From an uncultured Clostridia bacterium (GTDB lineage: Bacteria; Bacillota; Clostridia; Oscillospirales; Oscillospiraceae), in the NCBI GenBank assembly GCA_946187035.1, contig CAMHPQ010000004.1, forward strand, positions 1 to 60,750: a stretch of DNA of 60,750 bases, in the 5' to 3' direction. Position numbers and translations under genes: made by a program. Shown one piece after another: positions 24,737 to 33,513 of this stretch. Positions within the stretch are counted from its first letter, which is position 1. Every line of letters begins with the position of its first letter. Below the pieces are notes generated by a model, which searched no databases, was not told the DNA's origin, and worked only from the letters and a program-made list of their open reading frames with translations.

Positions 24737-25981
24737 TTGAAGGAATACAATATTTCAACTCTGATAGCGATCACTATGGATATAACTGCAGAGAACCAAG
24801 TGAAGACCGGCACTGTCCTCCTTGATGCCGTAGCGACTCATGACAGCGTGAGAGTTAATGTTGACGACAAGATGATATCTCTCTTGATGAGTGAAAGCAG
24901 TTCCAGAAAAGATGTACACGAAGCAATAAAAGCAGGAGCTTTACGGCCTGATATCATGCCTTTTGCGCGTCAATATCTTCAGGACAACCTCATGCCGAAG
25001 ATAAGCCCTCTGCGTCAAGATGATTTTTGTACCCAGATCATCGAATCGATGAGAGCTGACAAGAAAGTGTCAGATGGGTTTTGCAACACGATGCAAAACC
25101 TATATGCGAATCAGCAGTATCTTGATTTTGCGACATATGCTGATCTGTATGCGCTGAGTATCACTAACCTTCCAAGTGGAGTGGTTACATCTCCTGAAGA
25201 CATGATCTTCCTAACGCAGGAAAGTCGTCGCTGTCCTTTAGACAATGCTGAGTTATGGAAAAAATCACGGAAAAAAGGGACACCATTCATCTACACATAC
25301 CAGATCATTCAGATCTATCCGGAAGACTTGCCAGATGAACTAAAGCCCGTGTTTAACGCAATTCATCTGCCTCCACGGAGTTTGGATTCTGATGACAACA
25401 GAATTGCAGTCTGCAGCAACTGCGCAAAAAAATATCTTGATGATCCCAATCCTGATGATTATCGTCGTCTCGTAGAATCGAAAAGAGCTTATAAGACCAA
25501 ACAGGCAAGCGAAAAAATATCAGCAAGTTCCGCTATTGAAGATGAGATCGTAATGATTATTCAAGCAATTGCAAGCATCGAAGGCGGCACTCATCTTGAG
25601 CCGTTCACAGACGTTTTGAAAATCAAAGAAAAAATCCTCCCGGAGAATAATCTCTTGGAGGAAGCAGTCCGTAATGATGTTGTCAGATACTACCCATTCA
25701 TAGAAAAGCAATTTTCTTTGCTGGATGATGTTGGTATGTCAACTTTCAATGTGATACGGTCAGAAGTCACAACTTGTTATGAAAAGTACGAGCGTGAAGG
25801 TCTGGAGCAGAGTGAAATCGTGTATGAACTTACCGAGTGGCTGTTAACAGCGAATAGACTCGGGAGAAAATTAAGGATTGCGGCAAGTATTGTTATTTCA
25901 TTTTTTATCCAAAACTGTGCTGTTTTTAAGCCGCACAATCTAAACGTAGATGTTGCTGAGTTAACGGAGGAGAGCTTATGA
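24737..25981 (+). CDS. ABC-3C system third component with degenerate HNH-like domain
   Basis: The start is TTG at 24737 with AAAGGAGG about 9 bases upstream. The 414-residue protein has no membrane helix. The central part holds a zinc-finger-like pattern: CPLDN at about residue 166 and CSNCAKKY at about 226-233, separated by a strand-rich segment with QIIQIYP. This is the outline of an HNH treble clef whose first CxxC has lost a Cys and whose catalytic His is replaced by Gln. A helical C-terminal domain (about 260-414) would be the conserved ABC-3C tail. It overlaps the next gene by 4 bases (ATGA). It is read as the variable effector-type component of ABC-three-component systems because of the two genes that follow. 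Nuclease activity is doubtful. Confidence 0.7.
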   Translation: MKEYNISTLIAITMDITAENQVKTGTVLLDAVATHDSVRVNVDDKMISLLMSESSSRKDVHEAIKAGALRPDIMPFARQYLQDNLMPKISPLRQDDFCTQIIESMRADKKVSDGFCNTMQNLYANQQYLDFATYADLYALSITNLPSGVVTSPEDMIFLTQESRRCPLDNAELWKKSRKKGTPFIYTYQIIQIYPEDLPDELKPVFNAIHLPPRSLDSDDNRIAVCSNCAKKYLDDPNPDDYRRLVESKRAYKTKQASEKISASSAIEDEIVMIIQAIASIEGGTHLEPFTDVLKIKEKILPENNLLEEAVRNDVVRYYPFIEKQFSLLDDVGMSTFNVIRSEVTTCYEKYEREGLEQSEIVYELTEWLLTANRLGRKLRIAASIVISFFIQNCAVFKPHNLNVDVAELTEESL

Positions 25982-26214
25982 GACTACCAAGCAGAGTTAC
26001 TCCATATAGAGACAGCACATTTGCAAAGTTTCCCGTTGTTCTTTCCTTGTTGAAGGATAGGGATATGTATCCACAGGAGCTGTACAGACAGGTAAAAGGG
26101 AAAAACTTCGGTGTTGCTGAGTTTATCGAAGTTATGGATTGTTTGTTTCTTTTAGGCCGCGTCGAAATGTTGAAGGGAGGGGTGCTACGCTATGTTGATG
26201 GAAGTCAGCTGTGA
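25978..26214 (+). CDS. ABC-3C middle component, MC6-like winged-helix protein
   Basis: The 78-residue protein begins LPSRVTPYRDSTFAKFPVVLSLL and ends FIEVMDCLFLLGRVEMLKGG with LRYVD. This is the pattern of ABC-3C middle component 6: a basic start, a short winged-helix and a strand pair. It should bridge the ATPase and the third component. Its start overlaps the upstream stop by 4 bases and its end overlaps the ATPase start by 23 bases, so the three proteins are made together. Confidence 0.78.
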   Translation: MRLPSRVTPYRDSTFAKFPVVLSLLKDRDMYPQELYRQVKGKNFGVAEFIEVMDCLFLLGRVEMLKGGVLRYVDGSQL

Positions 26215-28000
26215 AAAGTTTGAAAGCAATGGGAAACAGCGTGCACCCATTATATTTCATAAAGGTCTTAATGCGGTTGTTGGTACTGAGTCTGGGACGA
26301 ATTCAGTTGGCAAATCCACGTTCCTAATGATTCTGGACTTTGTGTTCGGCGGTGACGATTATATTAAAAAGTCCAAAGAAGTGCACAAGATCGTAAATGT
26401 TGGGCCACATGTAATCAGATTTAAATTTGAGTTTGATGGGCAACCATATTATTTCACACGGTCAACAGAAGAAGGCGAATACAACAGAGTAATCAGATGC
26501 GATGCGGAGTACCAACCACTCCAAGAAGAGGAGCCGCTAACCATCTCAAAATATTGGGAGTTTCTGGCTGAGAAATATGGTCTTACGGAAGAAGGGCAAA
26601 CTTGGCGCGGGAGTGTTACTCGTGCAATCCGCGTTGACAGAAGAGAAACATTAGACACCGACAAACCACTAAAGGCTTTTAGGAGTGAGCCGGATCGAGA
26701 CAGCATAATTGCTCTTATTAAACTGTTCGGTCAATATGAAACGGTTAACGAACAGGATAAGGCACGAGATAAGGCTGCCAAAGAGGAACAAGCATATAAG
26801 GATGCGCTGAAGCACGAGTTCATTCCAAGTGTAAAAAATCCAACTGAGTATAAGAAAAATCAGGATCGCATTGAAATTGTGCAAGCCCTGATTGATGATT
26901 TGGCAAAAAAGAGTGACGAAGGGTTACTGGAACTTACTTCTTTGCAGGCAGAGCAGATAACTGTCATTCGCAATCAGATAGCTGCATATCGCAGACAGCG
27001 CACCATCTTGGAGTCACAGAAACATGCGATAGAACGCAGCCGGACAGAAAAACAACGAAAAAAGCTTCAATCAGATTATCAGGAACTTTTACAGTTTTTC
27101 CCGGAAATCAATATTCAGAGGCTCGAGGCCGTTGAAACCTTCCATCGTCAGCTTTCCAGTATTCTTAGCAGTGAGCTCAGAGAAAGTGAAAATAATATTG
27201 ATGCCATGATCGCCTTGGCAAATGAGCAGATAAAGAAACTGGAGGAGGATCAGAAAAGAATCAGTCAGATCCCCAATGTCAACAAAGCTACACTTGAACG
27301 ATATGCTGAGTTACAGAAAGAGCTATTAGAGCTGAAAGCGGCAAATGAAACATTTGATAAAAAAGCAGAATACAAAAGAATAACTGAAAATTTGTCTGAA
27401 ACACTGAATAAGCTGATTGTTACGGAAATGCGCCGGATCGAGGCAAAAGTGAACACCCTGATGGACGAGATGAATGAGACCTTGTACGATGTTCGCATTA
27501 AGCCTCCGTTGCTCAACACCATCAATGCAGACACATATGAGTTCTTTACAGAAGATGATGGCGGAACAGGCATGCGGTACAAGGGAATGATCTTGCTGGA
27601 TATAGCCCTTTTGCGTTCTACAAAGCTTCCATTTATTATCCATGATTCTCTCATGTTTGCAAATGTAGAACGTGAGGTTGTAGAGAGAGTTCTTGCCTTA
27701 TATGCCCAACAATCAGAGAAACAGGTGTTCATCGCTTTTGACCGGGTGGTCTCCGAACCATATCGCAAATTGGTTGAAGAAGCACAGGTGCTGTACTTGA
27801 GTCGCGGCGGGAATGAATTATTCGGGAAGGCATGGAATCGAAAGAAAGAGACTGAACCGGAAGGCAGCCCTACAGATACTTCTGATACAGTGGGAGCTCC
27901 TATCGAAGAAAGCGCGGATGGGCAAATGAAACTGTTACTTGAGAAATCGGATTCTGAAAATGAGTCGGAGCCGATGCAAGGTGAGGATACGGAGGACTAA
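26192..28000 (+). CDS. ABC-3C ATPase (DUF2326-type SMC-like protein)
   Basis: The 602-residue protein has an N-terminal ABC half with a P-loop TNSVGKSTFL (about 35-44). A long coiled coil lies between about 190 and 420 (DKARDKAAKEEQAYKDALKHE, ANEQIKKLEEDQKRI). The C-terminal half is of DUF2326 type, with GTGMRYKGMILLDIALL followed by LPFIIHDSLMFANV (Walker B-like strand). This SMC/Rad50-like layout with a short coil is that of ABC-3C ATPases. The last 50 residues are acidic and disordered. The ATG at 26192 has GGGAGGGG 9 bases upstream. It is predicted to sense or clamp foreign DNA and to control the partner proteins; the role is from family knowledge. Confidence 0.85.
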   Translation: MLMEVSCEKFESNGKQRAPIIFHKGLNAVVGTESGTNSVGKSTFLMILDFVFGGDDYIKKSKEVHKIVNVGPHVIRFKFEFDGQPYYFTRSTEEGEYNRVIRCDAEYQPLQEEEPLTISKYWEFLAEKYGLTEEGQTWRGSVTRAIRVDRRETLDTDKPLKAFRSEPDRDSIIALIKLFGQYETVNEQDKARDKAAKEEQAYKDALKHEFIPSVKNPTEYKKNQDRIEIVQALIDDLAKKSDEGLLELTSLQAEQITVIRNQIAAYRRQRTILESQKHAIERSRTEKQRKKLQSDYQELLQFFPEINIQRLEAVETFHRQLSSILSSELRESENNIDAMIALANEQIKKLEEDQKRISQIPNVNKATLERYAELQKELLELKAANETFDKKAEYKRITENLSETLNKLIVTEMRRIEAKVNTLMDEMNETLYDVRIKPPLLNTINADTYEFFTEDDGGTGMRYKGMILLDIALLRSTKLPFIIHDSLMFANVEREVVERVLALYAQQSEKQVFIAFDRVVSEPYRKLVEEAQVLYLSRGGNELFGKAWNRKKETEPEGSPTDTSDTVGAPIEESADGQMKLLLEKSDSENESEPMQGEDTED

Positions 28001-28001
28001 C

Positions 28002-28220
28002 ATGCATATCACTTACAAAAAACTGTGGAAAATACTGATCGACCGGGATATGAAGCGGCAGGATTTGCAGAAACTCGCAAACATCAGCGCTTCCTCTGTT
28101 GCCAAGCTTGGAAAATGCGAGAACGTAACCACAGAGGTGCTCATTAAAATTTGTCAGGCTCTGAAGGTCGATCTCTCTGACATCATGGAGCTTGTTGAGG
28201 ACGACAGCGTAAAGGAGTAA
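28002..28220 (+). CDS. Xre-family (YozG-like) helix-turn-helix regulator
   Basis: The 72-residue protein is a single Cro/C1-type HTH: YKKLWKILIDRDMKRQDLQKL, then ANISASSVAKLGKCENVTTE (recognition helix) and LIKICQALKVDLSDIMELV. GGAGG lies 7 bases before the ATG and the gene starts one base after the ATPase stop, so it is part of the ABC-3C transcript. It could autoregulate the operon or the following helicase gene. Confidence 0.88.
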   Translation: MHITYKKLWKILIDRDMKRQDLQKLANISASSVAKLGKCENVTTEVLIKICQALKVDLSDIMELVEDDSVKE

Positions 28221-28239
28221 CGAAGGGAGACCGTCGGCA

Positions 28240-29955
28240 ATGGCAAGACTGGAAGATTTGACTGTTGGCTCTTTGGTCAACGGTCTGGTTAATAACGAGT
28301 CCGTCCAGATCGTTGCTGTCAAATGGTACGGCAGCTCTGTTCTGGAGGTTACGTATAAAAATGCCCAAGGCATGCTCGCCAACCAGCTTGTATACCGTGA
28401 GAACGAGGTACAGCTTGAGGTGCTGGAGGACAACCTGCCTTGGAGCTTTGACGCAGATGGAAACACTGTGCGTTTGGCATCGGAGGCATACCGGATCAAC
28501 CTTGCCCACATCTTTGATCCGTATCTGGCCGTCCATACTTCTTCGATAGAGCCGCTGCCACACCAGATTTCTGCGGTCTATCAAGAGATGCTCCCGCGCC
28601 TGCCTCTCCGCTATATTCTGGCGGACGATCCCGGTGCTGGTAAAACGATCATGACCGGCCTGCTGCTGAAGGAACTGATGATTCGCGGCGACCTGAAGCG
28701 CTGTCTAATCGTATCTCCCGGCAGTCTGTCGGAGCAGTGGCAGGATGAGCTTTACAGCAAGTTCCACCTGAAATTTGAGATCCTGACAAATGACCGGTTT
28801 GAGTCTGCCGTGAGCGGGAATGTGTTTGCAGAGACCAATCTATGCATCTGCCGTTTGGACAAGCTCTCCCGGAACGAGCTCCTGCAGGAAAAGCTGAAGG
28901 CTACCGAGTGGGATCTGATCGTAGTGGACGAGGCGCATAAGATGTCAGCCAGTGTCTGGGGCGGCGAGATCAAGTATACAAAGCGCTCCCTGCTGGGTAG
29001 GCTGCTTTCCGATATCACGCGACATTTTCTTCTGCTGACGGCGACACCGCATAACGGCAAGGAAGAGGATTTCCATCTCTTCTTGTCCCTGATCGATCAG
29101 GAACGTTTCGAAGGCGCTGCCCGGTCGAGTTCGCAGGCCATTGATGTATCTGACGTCATGCGCCGTCTGGTGAAGGAAGACCTGTTGAAGTTCGATGGCA
29201 CACCGCTGTTCCCGGAGCGTCGTGCTTATACCGTTAATTATGACCTGTCTCCACGGGAGGCTGCACTTTACCATGCAGTCACCGAATATGTTCAGGAAGA
29301 GTTTAACCGTGCTGATCAGCTGAGTAGCGATCACCGGAGCACGGTCGGATTCGCTTTGACCATTCTGCAGCGCAGGTTGGCGTCCTCACCGGAGGCTATT
29401 TACCAATCCCTGCACCGCAGGCGTGAACGTCTGGAGAACAGGCTGAACGAGGAGAAGCTCGGAAAGAAGGCCGAGGAATACCACTCCTCCATTCGTTTCG
29501 ACGTCGATTACGATGATGACGATTACTCCTCCTCCGAGATGGAGCAGGAAGAAGAGAATGTGGCAGATCAGGCTTCTGCAGCTCGTACCATCAAAGAGCT
29601 GGAGGCCGAGATTGCCACACTGAAAAATCTGGAGCGGCTGGCCAACGAAGTCCGTCTCAGCGGCGAGGATCGCAAATGGGATGAGCTTTCCAAGCTCCTG
29701 CAGGACAACGAGTGCATGTTCACTCCGGACGGCCAGCGCGAGAAGCTCATCATCTTTACCGAGCATCGCGACACCCTGCGCTACCTGACCGACAAGATTC
29801 GCACGCTCTTCGGCAGTGAGGATTCCGTGGTCACGATACACGGCGGCATGCTCCGCGATGAGCGCCGGAAGGTTGAAGAGCGCTTCCGTCAGGATAAGGA
29901 AGTCCGTATTCTGATCGCTATCAACCTGAGATGCGAGAGAGAATCCGGGAAGTGA
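28240..29955 (+). pseudogene. SNF2-like DEAD/DEAH helicase, truncated in the C-terminal helicase domain
   Basis: The frame encodes 571 residues. It has an N-terminal unknown domain, then a helicase core: Q-like IEPLPHQISAVY, Walker A LADDPGAGKTI (about 129-139), motif II VVDEAHK (about 228), and motif III LLTATPHNG (about 264). A coiled, acidic insert (YDDDDYSSSEMEQ) follows and then the start of the second RecA domain (KLIIFTEHRDTLRYL, VTIHGGM, EERFRQDKEVRILIA). Similarity ends at ILIA, where TDAAGEG and motif VI should follow; 11 unrelated residues then reach a stop. Full-length relatives are about 1,000 residues and are frequent in anti-phage loci next to methyltransferases (DISARM-like and similar). 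It is likely inactive as a motor. Confidence 0.82.
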
Positions 29956-30107
29956 TGCGCTTTTCCGGGCCTCGCATGCTCTTTTATCACCCTGTTATGG
30001 CAGTCCGGCATGTCCTGGAAACAAAGCATGAGGCCAACAGAGAAAGGAAGTGTCACAATGGCTCCGATTCGGATGGAAGCATATTCGATGACAGCTCAAG
30101 CGGATAA
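29931..30107 (+). pseudogene. Short remnant of another gene fused after the helicase break
   Basis: Starting at the helicase breakpoint, the +2-shifted frame reads MRERIREVMRFSGPRMLF followed by YHPVMAVRHVLETKHE. This looks like a real basic protein tail rather than chance. The frame continues into the start of the nitrilase gene and stops at 30107. It is probably the 3' end of a chromosomal gene exposed by the deletion that removed the helicase C-terminus. I cannot name the family. Confidence 0.4.
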
Positions 30108-31062
30108 GGCACGGAATCTGGAGCGGTTTCTCTCCTTTATGGAGGAATCCGCCGGGCGCGGGACAACGCTGCTGCTGTTTCCGGAGCTGAGTCTTACGGG
30201 GCTTCCGGCAAAACTCAGCATGGCGTGGCCGCATCCGGAGAGCCTGCAGTATTTCCACGACAATGCCGAGCCGGTTCCGGAAGGGAAAAGCGTGCAGACA
30301 CTGATCGAGAAGGCAAAGGCGCTGGGGCTCTATGTCTGCTGGAGCATGACGGAGCGTGACGCCGACGGCCGCTTTTGGAACACTGCGGTTTTGATCGGAC
30401 CGGAGGGCTTTATCGGAAAATATCACAAGCAGAATCTTGCAGGAACGGAAGCCTTCGAGGTGGAAGCAGGGCGCGAGCCGTGCCCGGTGTTCGCCACCCC
30501 AATCGGGAAGATCGGCCTGCTTGTTTGCTATGACAAAGTCTTCCCGGATGTTGTGCGCCGGATGAAGCTTGCGGGCGCCGAGATCATTCTCTCGCCCACG
30601 GCCTGGCCGGGGATGGATCGCCGGCTCGGCAGTCTGGATTTGATGATGCAGTACCACCGCTGGAGCGGCACGAACCGCGCGCTCGAAAACGGCGTCATTC
30701 TTGTGGACGCGAACCACAGTTCTCCCGCCGGAGAGGACCGCGGCGCCGAGGGCGGTCACAGCCGCATCATCCATCCGCTGCGCGGCGTCCTTGCCGAGAC
30801 CGGATGGGAGGAGGCCTTCGTTGGCGTCGAGTTGGACCCGCAGGCCGCGATCGCGGAATACTATGCGAAGCTCGGCGTGACGGAGGAAACGCATCTGCGT
30901 AAGCTCAGGGAAGCACAGACACGGTATGAAAAGCGCAAACGGCTGCGTGAGATCGCGGCGGTCAATGTCCGGTTCTATGCCTGCGCCGGAGCCGCGTTCG
31001 CTTCCGACGCAATGACTGCGCTGTACGCGCGTATCAGAACCGCTCGGGCAAAGAAGCGGTAA
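30058..31062 (+). CDS. Carbon-nitrogen hydrolase (nitrilase superfamily)
   Basis: The start at 30058 is preceded by AAAGGAAG at 7 bases. The 334-residue protein has the Glu-Lys-Cys triad in order: Glu in LLLFPELSLTG (about 43), Lys in GKYHKQNLAG (about 124), and Cys in GLLVCYDKVFPD (about 157). The family cleaves amides, N-carbamoyl compounds or nitriles in the cytoplasm. A basic C-terminal extension follows the catalytic domain. It stands alone with a terminator; the nearby RidA/PhzF genes could share a nitrogen-compound pathway, but this is only contextual. Confidence 0.87.
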   Translation: MAPIRMEAYSMTAQADKARNLERFLSFMEESAGRGTTLLLFPELSLTGLPAKLSMAWPHPESLQYFHDNAEPVPEGKSVQTLIEKAKALGLYVCWSMTERDADGRFWNTAVLIGPEGFIGKYHKQNLAGTEAFEVEAGREPCPVFATPIGKIGLLVCYDKVFPDVVRRMKLAGAEIILSPTAWPGMDRRLGSLDLMMQYHRWSGTNRALENGVILVDANHSSPAGEDRGAEGGHSRIIHPLRGVLAETGWEEAFVGVELDPQAAIAEYYAKLGVTEETHLRKLREAQTRYEKRKRLREIAAVNVRFYACAGAAFASDAMTALYARIRTARAKKR

Positions 31063-31097
31063 AAGTAAGTGTGCAATGCGCTCCCCCTGAATAAATG

Positions 31098-31136
31098 AGT
31101 GACGCTCAGTCTTACCAACTGAGCGTCACATTTTTG
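31098..31136 (+). terminator. Rho-independent terminator after the nitrilase gene
   Basis: GTGACGCTCAGT pairs perfectly with ACTGAGCGTCAC around a 7-base loop, followed by ATTTTTG. Confidence 0.9.
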
Positions 31137-31216
31137 TGATATTAGTTTACATAAATATATTATGGTAAATAAATTGATATTATTCCAGATATCCGAAGAG
31201 GCTTCCATATCGTTTT

Positions 31217-32098
31217 TTACTGCACGTAGTCTGTAAACGCCTGCAGCATTTGTTTTGCAGCCTCGGACAGAAATTTCGGGTCGCGCGTGATGATGCCGAG
31301 ATCGCGGAAGCAGAGAGGCACGAGTGGAAGCACCGTGAGCCCCGCCTGGTACGCGCCGGAGAGGGCAAGCTCCGTCGTGATGCCGCAGCCAAGTCCGCAC
31401 TCCACCAGGGAGGTGAGCGCGGTGTTCGCATGTGCGGACGCCGTGACCTCGACCGAGACTTCCTGCTGCCGCAGATAGGCCTCCACGTCCATCTCGTCAC
31501 CGCCGTAGAGCAGAACGACCTTTTGCCCGCGCAGCGCCTCCACCGGGACGAACCGCTCTGTCGCGCCGGGAAGCGACTCGCGCGAGACGCAGACGATCCG
31601 GTCCTGCACCAGCGGAATGAACTGCAGCGGGGCCTCTGCGCCTCTTGCCGCCGTATGCGACACGACCGCAAGGTCCAGCTTCTGCGACTGGACGCCGTTT
31701 ATCATTTCGCGGTATCCGCTCTGCTGTACTGTGACCTTCACATCCGGATGCTGCGCCTGATACGCCGAGAGGATCGACGGAAGCCAGTTGACCGCGATGC
31801 TCTCGATCACGCCGAGCCGTACCGCTCCCGCAGTCGCTCCGCGCAGCTGCGACACGCGCAGCTCCAGCATCTCGTTCGTCGCGAGGATGTCCTTCACGTA
31901 CGTCAGCACAGACCGCCCGCCGTCCGTGAGCGTCGTATCTTTGCGCCCGCGCACGAAGAGCGGAAAACCGAATTCCTCCTCCAGCCCGGCGATCATATGG
32001 CTCACTGCCGAGGGCGTGAGATGCAGCGCCTCCGCTGCCCGCGCAAAGCTCTGACGCTCCGCGACCTCCAAAAACACCTGATAACGATAGAGAGACAT
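31217..32098 (-). CDS. LysR-type transcriptional regulator
   Basis: The 293-residue protein has an N-terminal winged HTH (YRYQVFLEVAERQSFARAAE, LHLTPSAVSHMIAGLEEEFG) and a linker helix. An effector domain of two lobes follows (VRLGVIESIAVNWLP..., LDLAVVSHTAARGAE...). It is divergent from the RidA-PhzF-DUF1805 operon with 203 bases between starts, the usual LysR arrangement, so it most likely controls that operon in response to a small metabolite. The intergenic region is AT-rich with several short inverted pieces, and no single T-N11-A site stands out. Confidence 0.92.
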   Translation of the reverse strand: MSLYRYQVFLEVAERQSFARAAEALHLTPSAVSHMIAGLEEEFGFPLFVRGRKDTTLTDGGRSVLTYVKDILATNEMLELRVSQLRGATAGAVRLGVIESIAVNWLPSILSAYQAQHPDVKVTVQQSGYREMINGVQSQKLDLAVVSHTAARGAEAPLQFIPLVQDRIVCVSRESLPGATERFVPVEALRGQKVVLLYGGDEMDVEAYLRQQEVSVEVTASAHANTALTSLVECGLGCGITTELALSGAYQAGLTVLPLVPLCFRDLGIITRDPKFLSEAAKQMLQAFTDYVQ

Positions 32099-32240
32099 GA
32101 TATCACCCTTTTTATGATGAGCTTTTATTCATCTTAATTATATCATTATTTGCTGATTCTTTCAAGAATCAACAGACTTTTTCCGCTCTTTTAGAAACTA
32201 AGAATATATATTGCTCATGACTTATTGATAAAAGATTAGC

Positions 32241-32269
32241 TTTACTTCACGAAAAGCGCGTGATATGTT
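32241..32269 (+). promoter_or_regulatory. Candidate promoter of the RidA-PhzF operon
   Basis: TTTACT (32241-32246), a 17-base spacer and TATGTT (32264-32269) lie 32 bases before the RidA start, in the LysR divergent region. Confidence 0.45.
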
Positions 32270-32301
32270 GAAGACAGAAAAACCGAAAGGCAGTGATCAT
32301 C

Positions 32302-32688
32302 ATGCGCAAGACTTTTCAGACAGATAAAGCTCCAGGCGGAGTTGCACCGCTCTCCGCGCTCACCGTCGGCGGCGGACTCGTATTTCTCTCCGGTCTCACG
32401 GCTATGGATCCCGTGACCGGAACGATCGAGGGCGACGCTGCCGCGCAGGCAGACAAGGCGCTTCAGATCGTTGAGGATGTGCTGCAGGACTACGGCCTGA
32501 CGATGGACGATGTGCTGCGCTGCACACTCTACCTGCGGGATATGGGTGATTTTTCGGCGGTGAATCCCGTGTACGCCTCGCATTTCAATGAGCCGTATCC
32601 CGCACGCACCTGTGTCGAGGTGGCGAAGCTGCCGCTCGGGGCGATGTTTGAGATCGACATCATCGCGGAAGACAAAAAGGAGGACTGA
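32302..32688 (+). CDS. RidA (YjgF/YER057c) family protein
   Basis: The start at ATG 32302 is preferred over the in-frame GTG at 32293 because of position relative to AAAGGCAG. The 128-residue protein has the family outline: GGVAPLSALTVGGGLVFLSG, QADKALQIVEDVLQDYGL, and the C-terminal signature YPARTCVEVAKLP with the conserved Arg that binds the ligand. RidA proteins deaminate reactive enamine/imine intermediates from PLP enzymes; other members have other amidase-like roles. It is the first gene of an operon with a PhzF protein 3 bases downstream. Confidence 0.9.
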   Translation: MRKTFQTDKAPGGVAPLSALTVGGGLVFLSGLTAMDPVTGTIEGDAAAQADKALQIVEDVLQDYGLTMDDVLRCTLYLRDMGDFSAVNPVYASHFNEPYPARTCVEVAKLPLGAMFEIDIIAEDKKED

Positions 32689-32690
32689 CC

Positions 32691-33500
32691 ATGCTGAAAT
32701 ACTTTGTGGCCGACGCCTTTGCCGAAGCGCCCTTTGAGGGCAACCCCGCAGGCGTCTGCGTGCTGGACGAGTGGATCCCGATGGAGAAGATGGCGAAGAT
32801 CGCCATGGAGAACAACCTCTCTGAGACCGGCTTTGCCGTAAAGGAGAGCGACAATCCCTGCACCTACGGTCTGCGGTGGTTCACGCCGGTGGGGGAGATC
32901 GACCTCTGCGGTCACTGCACCTTCGGCACGGCGTACATTCTATTTCGCTTCTTCGAGCAGGAGACCGATGTGATCCACTTCAACACGCTCAAATGCGGCT
33001 ATCACCTCGTCGTGGAAAAGCAGGGCGACCGCATCGTGATGGACTTCCCGTCCCTGCCGCCGGAGCCGTTCGAGTACGCCGACTACATGGGCGACGGCGT
33101 CGGCGCGGTGCCGAGCGAGGTGTGGAAGACCGACCGCGATCTGGTGCTGGTGTACGACTCCGACGAGACCGTGAAGGCGCTGCAGCCGGACTTTGAAAAG
33201 CTCAAGGCGTTCCCGGTGGGACTGTCGGTCTATGTGACGGCGAAGAGCACGGACCCCCGCTTCGACATTGCGGCGCGCGCCTTCTGGCCGAAGATCAACG
33301 TGAATGAAGACCCGGTCTGCGGCTCGATGCACAGCACGCTCATGCCCTTCTGGGGCAAGCGCCTCGGCAAGAGCGAGATCGTCTCGCGCAACTACTCCCG
33401 CCGCGGCGGCACGGTCTGGTGCGAGCAGGCGGGCGACCGCGTGAAGATCAGCGGCAAGGGCGCGCTGTATCTCGTCGGCGAGATCCTGCTGGACGAATAA
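32691..33500 (+). CDS. PhzF-family isomerase
   Basis: The 269-residue protein has the duplicated diaminopimelate-epimerase-like fold: FVADAFAEAPFEGNPAGVCVL with the catalytic-site Glu region NLSETGFAV (about 44-52). The second half has NVNEDPVCGSMHSTLMPF, the DPVxGS signature. Relatives catalyse proton shifts on small acids (phenazine PhzF) or unknown isomerisations. AAAGGAGG precedes it. It sits between RidA and DUF1805 genes, so it is probably part of a short pathway for an unstable amino-acid-derived intermediate; the substrate is not evident. Confidence 0.9.
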   Translation: MLKYFVADAFAEAPFEGNPAGVCVLDEWIPMEKMAKIAMENNLSETGFAVKESDNPCTYGLRWFTPVGEIDLCGHCTFGTAYILFRFFEQETDVIHFNTLKCGYHLVVEKQGDRIVMDFPSLPPEPFEYADYMGDGVGAVPSEVWKTDRDLVLVYDSDETVKALQPDFEKLKAFPVGLSVYVTAKSTDPRFDIAARAFWPKINVNEDPVCGSMHSTLMPFWGKRLGKSEIVSRNYSRRGGTVWCEQAGDRVKISGKGALYLVGEILLDE

Positions 33501-33513
33501 GGAGGAAATGAAA

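Noticed and set aside
29920-29955. Continuation INLRC after the helicase breakpoint as a short deletion of motif V residues
   Set aside because: INL could recall the end of GEGINL, but the following residues do not match any helicase and a stop follows at once, so truncation is more likely.
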